Below the pieces are notes generated by a model. It had not been told where the DNA came from and did no database searches. It saw only the letters and a program-made list of their open reading frames with translations. A stretch of DNA of 64,000 bases from Acidovorax sp. 69 (GTDB taxonomy: Bacteria > Pseudomonadota > Gammaproteobacteria > Burkholderiales > Burkholderiaceae_C). A program made the translations under genes and the position numbers. Every line of letters starts with the position of its first letter. Position 1 is the first letter of the stretch. Location: contig NZ_PGEP01000001.1 in assembly GCF_002797445.1 (NCBI RefSeq), positions 4,902,380 to 4,966,379 of the forward strand, in the 5' to 3' direction. This document shows positions 34,442 through 43,698 of this stretch, piece after piece.

Positions 34442-35641
34442 ATGATTACCCTTCAAGACATCCGTGATGCCGCCATCCGCCTACAAGGCCAGGTGCTGGA
34501 CACGCCGTGCGTTGAATCCAAAACGCTTTCGCAAATCGTGGGCGCGCAGGTGTTCCTCAAGTTTGAGAACCTGCAGTTCACCGCCTCGTTCAAGGAGCGC
34601 GGTGCCTGCAACCGGCTGACGCTGTTGACCGACGCAGAGCGCGCACGGGGGGTGGTCGCCATGAGTGCAGGCAACCACGCACAAGGCGTGGCATACCACT
34701 CTCAGCGGCTGGGCCTGCGGGCGGTGATCGTGATGCCAAGGTTTACCCCCGGCGTGAAAGTGGAGCGCACCCGTGGCTTTGGCGCCGAGGTGGTGCTGCA
34801 TGGCGACACGCTGGAAGAAGCACGCGCCCATGCCTACGCCCTGGCCGAAGCGCAGGGTCTGACCTTTGTGCACCCGTATGACGATGAAGGCGTGGCCGCA
34901 GGCCAGGGCACCCTGGGCCTGGAGATGCTGCAGGCGGTCCCTGACCTGGACACCCTGGTCATCGCGGTGGGCGGCGGCGGGCTGATTTCGGGCGTGGCCA
35001 CGGCAGCCAAGGCGCTCAAGCCCGGCATCGAGATCATTGGCGTGCAGACCACGCGTTTCCCGGCCATGGTGAATGCGGTCAAGGGCACCCACTACCCGCA
35101 AGGCACTTCGACCATTGCAGAGGGCATCGCCGTGGGCACGCCGGGCAAGATCACGCAAGAGATCGTCAAGCGCCTGGTGGACGATCTGGTGCTGGTCGAT
35201 GAAGGCGACATCGAGCAGGCGGTGCTGATGCTCCTGGAGATTGAAAAAACCCTGGTGGAAGGCGCAGGCGCCGCAGGCCTGGCGGCGCTGGTGCGCTACC
35301 CCGAGCGATTCAAGGGCAAGCGGGTGGGCCTGGTCCTGTGCGGCGGCAACATCGACCCGCTGCTGCTGGCGGCCATCATCGAGCGCGGTATGGTGCGCTC
35401 GGGGCGGCTTGCGCGCATCAAGGTCAGCGCGCGCGACGTGCCGGGCGTGCTGGCGCGCATCACGGCCACCGTGGCCGACGCCGGGGCCAACATCGAAGAA
35501 GTGCACCACCAGCGCGCCTTCACCATGCTGGCAGCGCAGAACGTGGAGATCGAACTGGTGCTGCAAACCCGGGGCAAGGCGCATGTCGATGAAGTGCTGG
35601 GGCAACTGCGCTCGGCGGGCATGCAGGCCGACCTGATTTGA
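34442..35641 (+). CDS. ilvA: Threonine ammonia-lyase with ACT domain
   Basis: 399 residues from the ATG at 34442. The PLP lysine is in [14 protein letters not shown] near residue 42, the phosphate loop is [10 protein letters not shown] near 180, and a single C-terminal ACT domain ([20 protein letters not shown]) covers about 325-395. This is the medium form (TIGR01127-like), which deaminates threonine to 2-oxobutyrate for isoleucine synthesis or breakdown; a tdcB-type catabolic role is possible. Divergent from the diguanylate cyclase. Confidence 0.92.
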   Translation: MITLQDIRDAAIRLQGQVLDTPCVESKTLSQIVGAQVFLKFENLQFTASFKERGACNRLTLLTDAERARGVVAMSAGNHAQGVAYHSQRLGLRAVIVMPRFTPGVKVERTRGFGAEVVLHGDTLEEARAHAYALAEAQGLTFVHPYDDEGVAAGQGTLGLEMLQAVPDLDTLVIAVGGGGLISGVATAAKALKPGIEIIGVQTTRFPAMVNAVKGTHYPQGTSTIAEGIAVGTPGKITQEIVKRLVDDLVLVDEGDIEQAVLMLLEIEKTLVEGAGAAGLAALVRYPERFKGKRVGLVLCGGNIDPLLLAAIIERGMVRSGRLARIKVSARDVPGVLARITATVADAGANIEEVHHQRAFTMLAAQNVEIELVLQTRGKAHVDEVLGQLRSAGMQADLI

Positions 35642-35718
35642 CGAATCACAAGGTTTTGCGCCCCGCGCAGGCGGTCGCGGCTAGAATTGCGCAAGTTTTA
35701 AGCATCTGGAGTCCCCCC

Positions 35719-35865
35719 ATGTCTGACCACAACACCTCGCACGCTCCCGCAACACCATCGAACGACCCTGTGGAAGACGTCGTTTCCGTGGTCCCCGTGG
35801 TACTGCCTGTGGTGGGCGGCATCATGATGTTCTTGCTGGCGTTCATCGCCGTGATGATGGCCTGA
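35719..35865 (+). CDS. Small single-span membrane protein
   Basis: 48 residues from the ATG at 35719, with GGAG upstream. A Ser/Pro/Asp head ([20 protein letters not shown]) precedes one hydrophobic span [20 protein letters not shown] ending in AVMMA. It stands between ilvA and queC, and a strong terminator follows 33 bp later, which supports a real gene. No known family; likely inner-membrane with the head outside or inside undetermined. Confidence 0.6.
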   Translation: MSDHNTSHAPATPSNDPVEDVVSVVPVVLPVVGGIMMFLLAFIAVMMA

Positions 35866-35898
35866 TGGCTCCGGCGGCCACCGCCGCCTGCCACCCAC

Positions 35899-35923
35899 AG
35901 CCCCGCAGCGCGGGGCTTTTTTT
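35899..35923 (+). terminator. Rho-independent terminator after the small membrane protein
   Basis: AGCCCCG-CAGCG-CGGGGCT forms a perfect 7-bp stem followed by a T7 run. Confidence 0.9.
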
Positions 35924-35962
35924 CGTCCCGCGCACCCGTTTGATCCGCGAAGGAGATTCCCT

Positions 35963-36703
35963 ATGAGACCCGGACACGCACTCGTCCTTTTTTCCGGAGG
36001 CCAGGACTCCACCACCTGCCTGGCCTGGGCGCTGGAAAACTTTGCCCATGTCGAAACCATCGGGTTTGACTACGGCCAGCGCCACCATATCGAGCTGGAG
36101 GCGCGCCAGACGGTGCTGTCCGCCCTGCGCGCGCAGTTCCCCCAGTGGCATGAGCGTCTGGGTGACGACCACATGCTGGACCTGGCGGTTCTTGGACATA
36201 TCAGTGACACAGCGCTGACCAGCAACACCGAGATCCAGATGACTGCCGCTGGCCTGCCCAACACCTTTGTGCCAGGGCGCAACCTGCTGTTCTTCCAGCT
36301 GGCCGCCGCCGTGGGCTACCGGCGTGGTCTGCACACGCTGGTAGGCGGCATGTGCGAAACCGATTTTTCGGGCTACCCCGACTGCCGCGACGACACCCTC
36401 AAGGCCCTGCAGGTGGCCGTGTCACTGGGCATGGGACAACGCTTTACCTTCGATACGCCGCTGATGTGGCTGGACAAGGCCGAAACCTGGGAGATGGCCC
36501 GGTCGCTCGGCGGTCAGGCGCTGGTGGACGTGATCGTGAACGACTCTCACACCTGCTACCACGGGGTGCGCGACACCTTGCACCCCTGGGGCTACGGCTG
36601 CGGCACCTGCCCGGCCTGCGCGCTGCGCAAGAGCGGTTACGAACGGTGGGAGAGCGGTTCGGCCAGCCGTCAAAGCGACGGGCCCGGTCAAATTCACGCA
36701 TAA
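35963..36703 (+). CDS. queC: 7-cyano-7-deazaguanine synthase QueC
   Basis: 246 residues from the ATG at 35963 with AAGGAG before it. The PP-loop [14 protein letters not shown] begins at about residue 11, [10 protein letters not shown] lies near 103, and the zinc cysteines are in HTCYHG and [14 protein letters not shown] near the C-terminus. It converts 7-carboxy-7-deazaguanine to preQ0 with ATP and ammonia, for queuosine in tRNA. Other que genes are not in the window. Confidence 0.96.
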   Translation: MRPGHALVLFSGGQDSTTCLAWALENFAHVETIGFDYGQRHHIELEARQTVLSALRAQFPQWHERLGDDHMLDLAVLGHISDTALTSNTEIQMTAAGLPNTFVPGRNLLFFQLAAAVGYRRGLHTLVGGMCETDFSGYPDCRDDTLKALQVAVSLGMGQRFTFDTPLMWLDKAETWEMARSLGGQALVDVIVNDSHTCYHGVRDTLHPWGYGCGTCPACALRKSGYERWESGSASRQSDGPGQIHA

Positions 36704-36861
36704 CCCTATGTTTTTTTTGCATGATTTTACCCCCCGTCTGACAGACAAACGGGCGGCAGATTCATAAAATCGACATCCCAGCCGACCCGCGGAATCCGTG
36801 GAACTAGCCTCCACCCGTGGGGCAGACACACGCACCCGCCCGCCGACTGAGCACGAAAGCC

Positions 36862-36943
36862 GTTTTTTCAAAGGCAGCGCTCAGCATCCGCACCTGCGCC
36901 AGGCCTTGCCGCGATCCACCGGGTCCGCTTCCTTTGAAAAAAC
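36862..36943 (+). promoter_or_regulatory. Long-range inverted repeat in the pckG leader
   Basis: GTTTTTTCAAAGG at 36862-36874 and its exact complement CCTTTGAAAAAAC at 36931-36943 can form a 13-bp stem enclosing 56 bases. The right arm ends 26 bp before the pckG ATG, so the structure is in the likely 5' leader. It may affect mRNA stability or translation, or be two halves of a protein-binding site. Confidence 0.4.
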
Positions 36944-36969
36944 TGTTTTTCAACTTAGGAAGCTCCCCG

Positions 36970-38844
36970 ATGAACGCACCGACCATGCAGGGCCTGAATC
37001 TCAACGCCCCCTCTTTCGTCAAGAACGCCCGGCTGCTTGCCTGGGTGGCCGACATGGCCGCCCTGTGCAAGCCCGACACCATCTACTGGTGCGATGGCTC
37101 CAAGGAAGAGTACGACCGCCTGTGCCAGCAACTCGTGGACGCCGGCACCTTCAAGAAGCTCAACCCCGCCAAGCGCCCCGGTAGCTTCCTGGCCTGCTCC
37201 GACCCATCGGACGTGGCCCGCGTGGAAGACCGCACCTACATCTGCTCGGCCGCCAAGGAAGACGCCGGCCCCACCAACAACTGGATGGCTCCCGCTGAAA
37301 TGCGCGCCACGCTGCAGCCTTTGTTTGACGGCTGCATGAAGGGTCGCACCATGTTCGTGGTGCCGTTCAGCATGGGCCCACTGGGCAGCCACATCGCACA
37401 CATCGGCGTGGAACTGACCGACAGCGCCTACGTGGCCGTGAACCAGCGCCTGATGACCCGCATGGGCAAGGCCGTGTACGACGTGCTGGGCGTGGAAGGC
37501 GAGTTCGTGCCCTGCATGCACACCGTGGGCGCGCCCCTGGCCGCTGGCGAAAAGGACACGACCAGCTGGCCTTGCAACCCCCAGGTCAAGTACATCGTCC
37601 ACTACCCCGAAACGCGCGAGATCTGGTCGTACGGTTCGGGTTACGGCGGTAACGCACTGCTGGGCAAGAAGTGCCTGGCCCTGCGCATCGCCTCCACCAT
37701 GGGCCGTGACCAAGGCTGGCTGGCCGAGCACATGCTCATCCTGGGCGTGACCAACCCCCAAGGCAAGAAGTACCACGTGGCGGCGGCCTTCCCCAGCGCC
37801 TGCGGCAAGACCAACTTCTCGATGCTGGTGCCACCTGAAGCCGGTTTCGCGGGCTGGAAGGTCACCACCATTGGTGACGACATCGCCTGGATCAAACCCC
37901 ATGCCGACGGCAAGATGTACGCCATCAACCCTGAAGCGGGCTATTTCGGCGTGGCCCCCGGCACCAACATGCACACCAACCCCAACTGCATGTTGTCGCT
38001 GAACAAGGACGTGATCTTCACCAACGTGGCGCTGACGGATGACGGCGACGTGTGGTGGGAAGGCATGGAAAAGGACCACGGCGGCAAGCTGCCCGACCAT
38101 TTGATCGACTGGCAAGGCAAGGACTGGACGCCCCAGATCGCCAAGGAAACCGGCGCCAAGGCCGCCCATCCCAACTCGCGCTTTACCGTGGCCGCCACCA
38201 ACAATCCCGCACTGGACGCCCAGTGGGACGACGCCAATGGCGTGGCGATTGATGCCTTCATCTTCGGCGGCCGCCGCTCCACCACCGTGCCGCTGGTGAC
38301 GGAAGCCCGCACCTGGACCGAAGGCGTGTACATGGCTGCCACCATGGGTTCGGAAACCACCGCCGCCGCCTTTGGCGCACAGGGCGTGGTGCGCCGTGAC
38401 CCCTTCGCCATGCTGCCGTTCTGCGGCTACAACATGAGCGACTACTTCCAGCATTGGCTGAACATGGAAGGCAAGATCGCTGCGACTGGCAACGCCGTAC
38501 CCAAGGTCTTCTGCGTGAACTGGTTCCGCAAGGACGACGCCGGTAAGTTTGTCTGGCCCGGCTATGGCGACAACATGCGCGTGCTCAAGTGGATGATCGA
38601 CCGCCTCGAAGGCCAGGCCCAGGGCCAGGAAACGATGTTTGGCGTGTCCCCGGAGTACGCCGAGATCAACTGGACAGGCCTGGATTTCAACGCCCAGAAG
38701 TTTGACGCTGTGACCAGCATCGACAAGGCGGCATGGACAGAAGAGTTCAAGCTGCACACGGCACACTTTGAGCAGCTGGCCTACCACCTGCCCCAGGCCC
38801 TGCTGGATACCAAGGCGCAGCTGGAAAAGCGCCTGGCGGCTTGA
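36970..38844 (+). CDS. pckG: Phosphoenolpyruvate carboxykinase (GTP)
   Basis: 624 residues from the ATG at 36970. The P-loop is [14 protein letters not shown] near 276, the PEPCK-specific stretch [14 protein letters not shown] is near 222, and the GTP-site region with [14 protein letters not shown] is near 430. It decarboxylates oxaloacetate to PEP with GTP, the entry to gluconeogenesis, and would supply sugar when the cell grows on the acids degraded by the first cluster. Followed by a terminator. Confidence 0.97.
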   Translation: MNAPTMQGLNLNAPSFVKNARLLAWVADMAALCKPDTIYWCDGSKEEYDRLCQQLVDAGTFKKLNPAKRPGSFLACSDPSDVARVEDRTYICSAAKEDAGPTNNWMAPAEMRATLQPLFDGCMKGRTMFVVPFSMGPLGSHIAHIGVELTDSAYVAVNQRLMTRMGKAVYDVLGVEGEFVPCMHTVGAPLAAGEKDTTSWPCNPQVKYIVHYPETREIWSYGSGYGGNALLGKKCLALRIASTMGRDQGWLAEHMLILGVTNPQGKKYHVAAAFPSACGKTNFSMLVPPEAGFAGWKVTTIGDDIAWIKPHADGKMYAINPEAGYFGVAPGTNMHTNPNCMLSLNKDVIFTNVALTDDGDVWWEGMEKDHGGKLPDHLIDWQGKDWTPQIAKETGAKAAHPNSRFTVAATNNPALDAQWDDANGVAIDAFIFGGRRSTTVPLVTEARTWTEGVYMAATMGSETTAAAFGAQGVVRRDPFAMLPFCGYNMSDYFQHWLNMEGKIAATGNAVPKVFCVNWFRKDDAGKFVWPGYGDNMRVLKWMIDRLEGQAQGQETMFGVSPEYAEINWTGLDFNAQKFDAVTSIDKAAWTEEFKLHTAHFEQLAYHLPQALLDTKAQLEKRLAA

Positions 38845-38880
38845 TGTCGTAGCCTTAGGAGCCAGGAAGCGTCCCACTCC

Positions 38881-38915
38881 AAGCCGTCCCGTCGTCAGGC
38901 GGGGCGGCTTTTTTT
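38881..38915 (+). terminator. Rho-independent terminator after pckG
   Basis: AAGCCGTCCCG pairs with CGGGGCGGCTT (one wobble) across eight bases, followed by T5 or more. Confidence 0.88.
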
Positions 38916-38961
38916 GTGCCGCAAGACCATGGCTCCGCTGCAGATCTACCGGCACAGGGCA

Positions 38962-38993
38962 TAAAAAAAGCCGCGGCATTTGCCACGGCTTTG
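38962..38993 (-). terminator. Rho-independent terminator after the 39033 membrane protein
   Basis: On the minus strand AAAGCCGTGGCAAATGCCGC and GGCTTTTTTTAT form a nine-base stem with a T7 run, placed 40 bp after the stop of the minus-strand gene. Confidence 0.85.
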
Positions 38994-39032
38994 AATCTTT
39001 TGAAGCAGCGCAGCGGGAACTGCGCGGATGGC

Positions 39033-39473
39033 TCAGTAGTACTTGCGAATGTTGTCCACCGTGGGGATGCCCATCGCGTGGTTCAATTCAGCCATGATGC
39101 GGGGGTCCTTCATAGCCACTTGCCACGTGCGTTGGTCTTCTGCGGCGCGGCGGCGGCTTTCAGCCCAGGCCAACACTGCACCACGCAGGGCGATCCCGGC
39201 ACGGCGCGCGGGGGAGGTCAGCAAAGCCAGTGCCGCAAAAGCAATGAGCCACATCACCATCCAGGCAGCCAGCAGGTGGCCTTCGGTCCAGGTGTCGATC
39301 ACCTGGTTGGCGACCACGAACATGGCCGACACCACAGCGGCCAGCAAGAGGGTGGCAGCGCCTCGGGCGCCGTCAAAGTTGGCTGCAGCGCTCTTCAGAG
39401 CGGTGGCAGCATTTTCGGCGCGCACAACGCCGGGGTGTTCGGTGGGGTATTCAACGTTGGCAAAGCTGGTCAT
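39033..39473 (-). CDS. Two-span membrane protein, unknown function
   Basis: 146 residues from the ATG at 39473. Two hydrophobic spans (ATLLLAAVVSAMFVVANQVI near 45-62 and LLAAWMVMWLIAFAALALL near 67-85) are followed by an arginine-rich cytosolic tail ending in DPRIMAELNHAMG, a phrase also found in DUF1127-type small proteins. I do not recognise the full family. It is divergent from the LysR gene at 39600 and may be its target. Confidence 0.6.
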   Translation of the reverse strand: MTSFANVEYPTEHPGVVRAENAATALKSAAANFDGARGAATLLLAAVVSAMFVVANQVIDTWTEGHLLAAWMVMWLIAFAALALLTSPARRAGIALRGAVLAWAESRRRAAEDQRTWQVAMKDPRIMAELNHAMGIPTVDNIRKYY

Positions 39474-39529
39474 TTCGGTTTCCCTTGTCTAACGCTTGTG
39501 GCGAGATTGCCGGGCGATGGGGTGATATT

Positions 39530-39568
39530 AGGGTTTACCCTTTGCACATTCAAGTTTATATTTTGAAT
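39530..39568. promoter_or_regulatory. Two palindromes in the 39473/39600 divergent promoter region
   Basis: AGGGTTTACCCT (39530-39541) is a perfect inverted repeat with a 2-base centre. ATTCAA-N9-TTGAAT (39548-39568) is a LysR-like operator shape and overlaps AT-rich promoter DNA. Either could bind the LysR product of 39600. A near-identical AGGGTTAACCCT lies upstream of the FUSC gene at 52511. Confidence 0.45.
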
Positions 39569-39599
39569 CATTGATATTCATGTCAGTGATGATTGCGCT

Positions 39600-40577
39600 A
39601 TGGGCTCCTTGAACTTCCGCTCCCTGGATCTGAACCTGCTGCGCGTCTTCGACGAGGTGATGGCGGAGCGCAGCCTGACACGCGCCGCCCACAAGCTGTC
39701 CATCACCCAACCCGCCGTGAGCAATGCCATGCGGCGCCTGCGTGAGGTACTGGGGGACGAACTGGTGGTGCGCAGCGGCCAGGGGGTGGAGCCCACGCCA
39801 CGGGCCCTGGCGCTGTGGCCCCCGGTGCGCGAGGCACTGGCCCATTTGCAGGAATCCCTGGCACCCGGGCACTTTGACCCCACGACGGCCGAGTCCACCT
39901 TTGTGCTGGCCATGGCCGACGCTACCGCGGCCACCCTGGTGCCTGCGCTTGTAGAAATCCTCGAATGCGAGGCCCCTGGCATCTCCATCCGCGTGCTGCC
40001 GCTGACCACCCGCGACCCCCGACGCCTGCTGGAAGAGGAGGCCGCCGATATGGCCGTGGGTTACTTTCCTGCCGCACTGGCAGACCTCACGGCGCGCGCC
40101 CAATCGGGTGGCGTGGTGGCGTTCGAAAGCCGACGTCTGTACGACGGTGAATATGTGTGTGTGATGCGACGGGGCCATCCCCTGGCTAGCAGCCCACTGA
40201 CCCTGGACGCCTACTGCGAGGCCCGGCACATGCTGGTCAGCTTCTCGGGTCGGCCCTTTGGTTTCATCGACGAGGCACTGGCCTCGCTCGGCCGCGAGCG
40301 CAAGGTGGTGATCACGGTCAACCAGTTTTTCACGGCCGGGCGGGTGGTGTCGGGCTCTGACCTGTTGACCGTGTTGCCCCGCCACTTTGTACCCGTCACC
40401 GGCATCGCCGATGTCCTGGTGCAAAGGGCCTTGCCGCTGGACGTGCCGGCCGTGCATGTGGACGCCCTGTGGCGCCGGCGCGGCCCGCAGCAGGCGGCCA
40501 TGACCTGGTTGTTGCAAGCGCTCTCGCGCTCTGCGAAGCGGACCTTCCCCGGGCAGGACACCCAAGAGACCCCGTAG
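39600..40577 (+). CDS. LysR family transcriptional regulator (NodD/PcpR-like)
   Basis: 325 residues. The HTH (LDLNLLRVFDEVMAERSLTR, AAHKLSITQPAVSNAMRRLR) is typical of the NodD/NahR-like subgroup, followed by a ligand-binding domain. The gene is divergent from a small membrane protein and 12 bp before a phosphoesterase gene, with which it may be co-transcribed. The regulated pathway cannot be told from the window. Confidence 0.92.
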   Translation: MGSLNFRSLDLNLLRVFDEVMAERSLTRAAHKLSITQPAVSNAMRRLREVLGDELVVRSGQGVEPTPRALALWPPVREALAHLQESLAPGHFDPTTAESTFVLAMADATAATLVPALVEILECEAPGISIRVLPLTTRDPRRLLEEEAADMAVGYFPAALADLTARAQSGGVVAFESRRLYDGEYVCVMRRGHPLASSPLTLDAYCEARHMLVSFSGRPFGFIDEALASLGRERKVVITVNQFFTAGRVVSGSDLLTVLPRHFVPVTGIADVLVQRALPLDVPAVHVDALWRRRGPQQAAMTWLLQALSRSAKRTFPGQDTQETP

Positions 40578-40589
40578 ACTGCACCGTTG

Positions 40590-41435
40590 ATGAACATCCA
40601 GCTTCTGTCCGACCTCCACCTGGAGGCGCACCCTCACTTTGTTCCAGAGCCCGCACCTGGCGCCGATGTATTGATTCTCGCGGGCGATGTCGGCTCCTAC
40701 CAGCCAGGCTCGCAACTGGATGATGACGACTTTGGTCTGGCCCGGTTTTCACCCCTGCCCCAGCATGCGGGCTGGCCCACGCCGGTGCTTTTTGTGCCGG
40801 GCAATCACGAATACGACGCCCAGGACTTCGATGCGGCACATCTGCGACTGAGGCAGACCTGCGACCGCCTCGGAATCACATGGCTGGAGCGTGAAACACT
40901 GACTTTGCAGGGCGTCCGTTTCGTCGGCACTACGCTCTGGAGCGACTTCGACGCCCTGGCCGACCATGAGGGCACCACCGACCTGGGCCGGCGCTTGAAA
41001 TTGCGCGACAAGGCTTTCCGCGCCGCCAACTTCTATCTGCGCAAGACTGGTGGCACGCGCCAGGGAGAGCCGTTTCTGGCGGAGCCCATGCGTGAACAAG
41101 CGCTGGCATGCAAGGAATGGCTGGCGTCCGCGCTGCAACAGCCGTTTGATGGCCCCACGGTGGCCGTGACCCACTTTGCGCCCAGTCTGCGCAGCGCTGA
41201 TCCACGCTATGGATTGGTGCCTGGCACTGCCGGTTTCTGCAATGCCCTGGACACTCTGCTGGCGCACGCACAACTGTGGCTACACGGCCACCTGCATGCG
41301 CCCAGCGACTACACGGCCGGGGGCCAGCGCAGTGACGGTTCGGTGTGGCAGTGTCGCGTGGTGGCCAACCCGCTGGGGTATGCCCGCAAAGGGGAACAGG
41401 CGACCTTCCAGCCACGCTGGACGGTCCCCGTATGA
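40590..41435 (+). CDS. Calcineurin-like metallophosphoesterase
   Basis: 281 residues from the ATG at 40590 (a TTG just before it is less likely). The dimetal motif is in order: DLHLE near 9, LAGDVGS near 30, VPGNHEYD near 68, then THFAPS near 190 and the final GHLH near 228. These enzymes hydrolyse phosphoesters; the target may be a nucleotide, nucleic acid or protein. No N-terminal signal, so cytosolic. Confidence 0.88.
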   Translation: MNIQLLSDLHLEAHPHFVPEPAPGADVLILAGDVGSYQPGSQLDDDDFGLARFSPLPQHAGWPTPVLFVPGNHEYDAQDFDAAHLRLRQTCDRLGITWLERETLTLQGVRFVGTTLWSDFDALADHEGTTDLGRRLKLRDKAFRAANFYLRKTGGTRQGEPFLAEPMREQALACKEWLASALQQPFDGPTVAVTHFAPSLRSADPRYGLVPGTAGFCNALDTLLAHAQLWLHGHLHAPSDYTAGGQRSDGSVWQCRVVANPLGYARKGEQATFQPRWTVPV

Positions 41436-41547
41436 TCGGCGTGCGGATCCTTAGACACCGCCGCGCGCAGGGAGAACAATATGACGCAAGTCAAGACAAC
41501 AGACGCCCGCGCAGAGTAGTCTGCCTTATCCCCTCTCGGAGAACACC

Positions 41548-41970
41548 ATGAACATCCTGCTTGCTGTCGACGGCAGCGCTTACACCAAAAAAATGCTGGC
41601 CTACCTGGCCACCCATGAAGAACTGCTGGGTGGCACCCACACCTACACCGTGCTCACCGTACAGGCCCCGCTGCCCGCCCGCGCACGTGCCGCCTTGGGC
41701 AAGGAAGTCGTGGACAACTACCATGCCGAAGAAGCCGAGAAAATTCTCGCGCCCGTGTGCAAATTTCTGGGCCGCCATGGCGTGGATGCCAAGCGCACCG
41801 TCAAGGTGGGCACAGTGGGTGAAACCATTGCCAAGGTAGCCGATACCGGCAAGTTCGACCTGCTGGTCATGGGTTCACACGGCCACGGCGCTATCGCCAC
41901 GCTGGTGATGGGCTCCGTCACCACCCAGGTACTGGCCCACAGCAAGGTGCCTTTGCTGATCGTGCGCTGA
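41548..41970 (+). CDS. Universal stress protein (UspA family)
   Basis: 140 residues, one Usp domain. The ATP-binding motif is G-x2-G-x9-G-S in GSHGHGAIATLVMGSVTTQV. The start follows CGGAGA. Such proteins accumulate in stress and starvation and can bind ATP. A terminator follows. Stands alone between the phosphoesterase and the fasciclin genes. Confidence 0.93.
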   Translation: MNILLAVDGSAYTKKMLAYLATHEELLGGTHTYTVLTVQAPLPARARAALGKEVVDNYHAEEAEKILAPVCKFLGRHGVDAKRTVKVGTVGETIAKVADTGKFDLLVMGSHGHGAIATLVMGSVTTQVLAHSKVPLLIVR

Positions 41971-42006
41971 GTCCCGGTTCTCCCCACGGCACGCGAGTGC
42001 TGTACC

Positions 42007-42034
42007 AGCCCTGCCTGTGCGGGGCTTTTTTTTG
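42007..42034 (+). terminator. Rho-independent terminator after the usp gene
   Basis: AGCCCTGC-CTGT-GCGGGGCT (one wobble) followed by a T8 run. Confidence 0.85.
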
Positions 42035-42041
42035 TCCCGAT

Positions 42042-42074
42042 AAAACCAATTGGTTTTGAAATAACCAATTGGTT
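42042..42074. promoter_or_regulatory. Two tandem AACCAATTGGTT palindromes upstream of the fasciclin genes
   Basis: AAAACCAATTGGTTTT (42042-42057) and AACCAATTGGTT (42063-42074) are perfect palindromes with centres 19 bp apart. They lie 82-114 bp before the first fasciclin ATG, in an AT-rich promoter-like stretch. They look like a double operator; the regulator is unknown, with the TetR protein at 43699 one candidate. Confidence 0.55.
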
Positions 42075-42155
42075 TACTTTGATACCAAATAGTTATACAT
42101 TCGCGCCACGCCCATCCTGGCGTGTCATTTCCATCGAAACCAAGAGGAACGACCC

Positions 42156-42611
42156 ATGAAGAAGACCCTGATTGCGCTCGCCCTGACCGCTGGCGCTACC
42201 TTCAGCGCCATGGCGCAAGACATCGTTGACACCGCCGTGAAGGCGGGCAACTTCAAGACCCTGGTGGCCGCCGTCCAGGCCGCCGGTCTGGTGGACACCC
42301 TCAAGGGCCCCGGCCCTTTCACGGTGTTTGCGCCCACCGACGAAGCCTTTGCCAAGATCCCCAAAGCCACCCTGGACGGCCTGCTGGCCGACAAGGCCGC
42401 ACTGACCAAGGTGCTGACGTACCACGTGGTGCCTGGCAAGGTCATGGCCAAGGACGTGAAGGCTGGCAAGGTCAAGACCGTGCAGGGCCAGGAACTCACC
42501 GTGGGCACCAGCATGGGCGTGATGGTGGACCAGTCCAAGGTCATCGCGACCGACGTGGCCGCGAGCAACGGCGTGATCCATGCGATCGACACGGTGCTGA
42601 TGCCCAAGTAA
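42156..42611 (+). CDS. Fasciclin (FAS1) domain secreted protein
   Basis: 151 residues. [20 protein letters not shown] is a signal peptide. One FAS1 domain follows, with the H1 motif [11 protein letters not shown] near 54 and H2-like [11 protein letters not shown] near 86 and a C-terminal [17 protein letters not shown]1 proteins are surface or periplasmic adhesion modules of uncertain role in bacteria. AGAGGA precedes the ATG. Probably co-transcribed with the two-domain protein 55 bp downstream. Confidence 0.92.
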   Translation: MKKTLIALALTAGATFSAMAQDIVDTAVKAGNFKTLVAAVQAAGLVDTLKGPGPFTVFAPTDEAFAKIPKATLDGLLADKAALTKVLTYHVVPGKVMAKDVKAGKVKTVQGQELTVGTSMGVMVDQSKVIATDVAASNGVIHAIDTVLMPK

Positions 42612-42666
42612 GCGCCCCGCACAACCGCTCTTTTCCACCACCATCCATTCACGAGGAGAAGCCGCC

Positions 42667-43605
42667 ATGAACACCGTATTCAATCGCCGCACCGTCCTGA
42701 TGGCAGCCGCCCTGGGCGCCAGCACCACGCTGCTGCAAGCCTGCGGGGGGAGCGATGACGAGCCCCAGCGCAACATCGTCGAGCTGGCGCAGAACACCCC
42801 CGAGCTGAGCATCCTGGTCGAAGCCGTGGTCGCTGCCGGTCTGGCCCCGACGCTGAGCACGGGCACACTCACTGTGTTCGCCCCCACCAACGCAGCGTTT
42901 GCAGCGCTGCTGGCCGAGCTGGGCGTGACCAAGGAGGCGCTGCTGGCAAACAAGCCGTTGCTGACCGCCGTGCTGACTTACCATGTGCTCGGAAGCAAGG
43001 TGATGCGGGCCGACGTGCCGCTGGGCAAGGCGATCACCCCGGTGTCGGGCGGCTTCTTCAAGATCGAATCGAACAACGGCCTCAAGATCACCGACGGCCG
43101 CAACCGCGTGAGCACCATCACCAGCACGGACATCCAGGCCAGCAACGGCGTGGTGCACCTGGTAGACCGCGTGTTGCTGCCCGCCGACAAGGACATTGTC
43201 GCCACCGCCTCGGCACTGCCCGACTTCAGCATCCTGGTCGAAGCCGTGGTGGCTGCGGGCCTGGTGAGCACGCTGCAGGGCACGGGCCCGTTCACGGTGT
43301 TTGCCCCCACCAACGCTGCTTTTGTTGCTTTGCTGGCTGAGCTGGGCGTGAGCAAGGCAGACCTGCTGGCCAACACGGCTCTGCTCACCAAGGTGCTGAC
43401 GTACCACGTGGTTCCCGCGCGTGTGCTGAAAGCGGAAGTGCCCCTGAACACTGCCATCGCCACCGTGCAGGGTCAGACCTTCACCATCAACGCCAGCCTG
43501 GTGATCACCGACCAGAACATGCGAACCAGCAATATCGTGGCGGCCGACGTGTTCACCAGCAATGGTGTGATTCACGTCGTGGACAAGGTGATCCTGCCCA
43601 AGTGA
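42667..43605 (+). CDS. Two-domain fasciclin lipoprotein
   Basis: 312 residues. The N-terminus NRRTVLMAAALGASTTLLQA followed by CGG combines an RR pair with a lipobox (LLQAC), so it is probably a lipoprotein exported with a twin-arginine-like signal. Two FAS1 domains follow (about 38-175 and 178-310), each with FTVFAPTNAAF-type H1 and LTYHV H2 motifs. The domains are alike, suggesting duplication; the upstream gene is a third copy of the same module. Confidence 0.92.
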   Translation: MNTVFNRRTVLMAAALGASTTLLQACGGSDDEPQRNIVELAQNTPELSILVEAVVAAGLAPTLSTGTLTVFAPTNAAFAALLAELGVTKEALLANKPLLTAVLTYHVLGSKVMRADVPLGKAITPVSGGFFKIESNNGLKITDGRNRVSTITSTDIQASNGVVHLVDRVLLPADKDIVATASALPDFSILVEAVVAAGLVSTLQGTGPFTVFAPTNAAFVALLAELGVSKADLLANTALLTKVLTYHVVPARVLKAEVPLNTAIATVQGQTFTINASLVITDQNMRTSNIVAADVFTSNGVIHVVDKVILPK

Positions 43606-43629
43606 TGGAGTGCAGCCCATCACACCCAC

Positions 43630-43658
43630 AAAAAAGCCCGGCATGCCGGGCTTTTTTT
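43630..43658. terminator. Bidirectional terminator between the fasciclin and TetR genes
   Basis: AAAAAAGCCCGGC-AT-GCCGGGCTTTTTTT is symmetrical, an eight-base stem with A and T runs on either side, and serves both convergent genes. Confidence 0.9.
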
Positions 43659-43698
43659 CTGTGCCAGAAGTGTGAATCTGGTGACTGAACCTTGGGTC

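Noticed and set aside
36955..38979. A 674-codon frame opposite pckG
   Set aside because: Antisense to an intact PckG with P-loop; His/Gly/Val-rich shadow.
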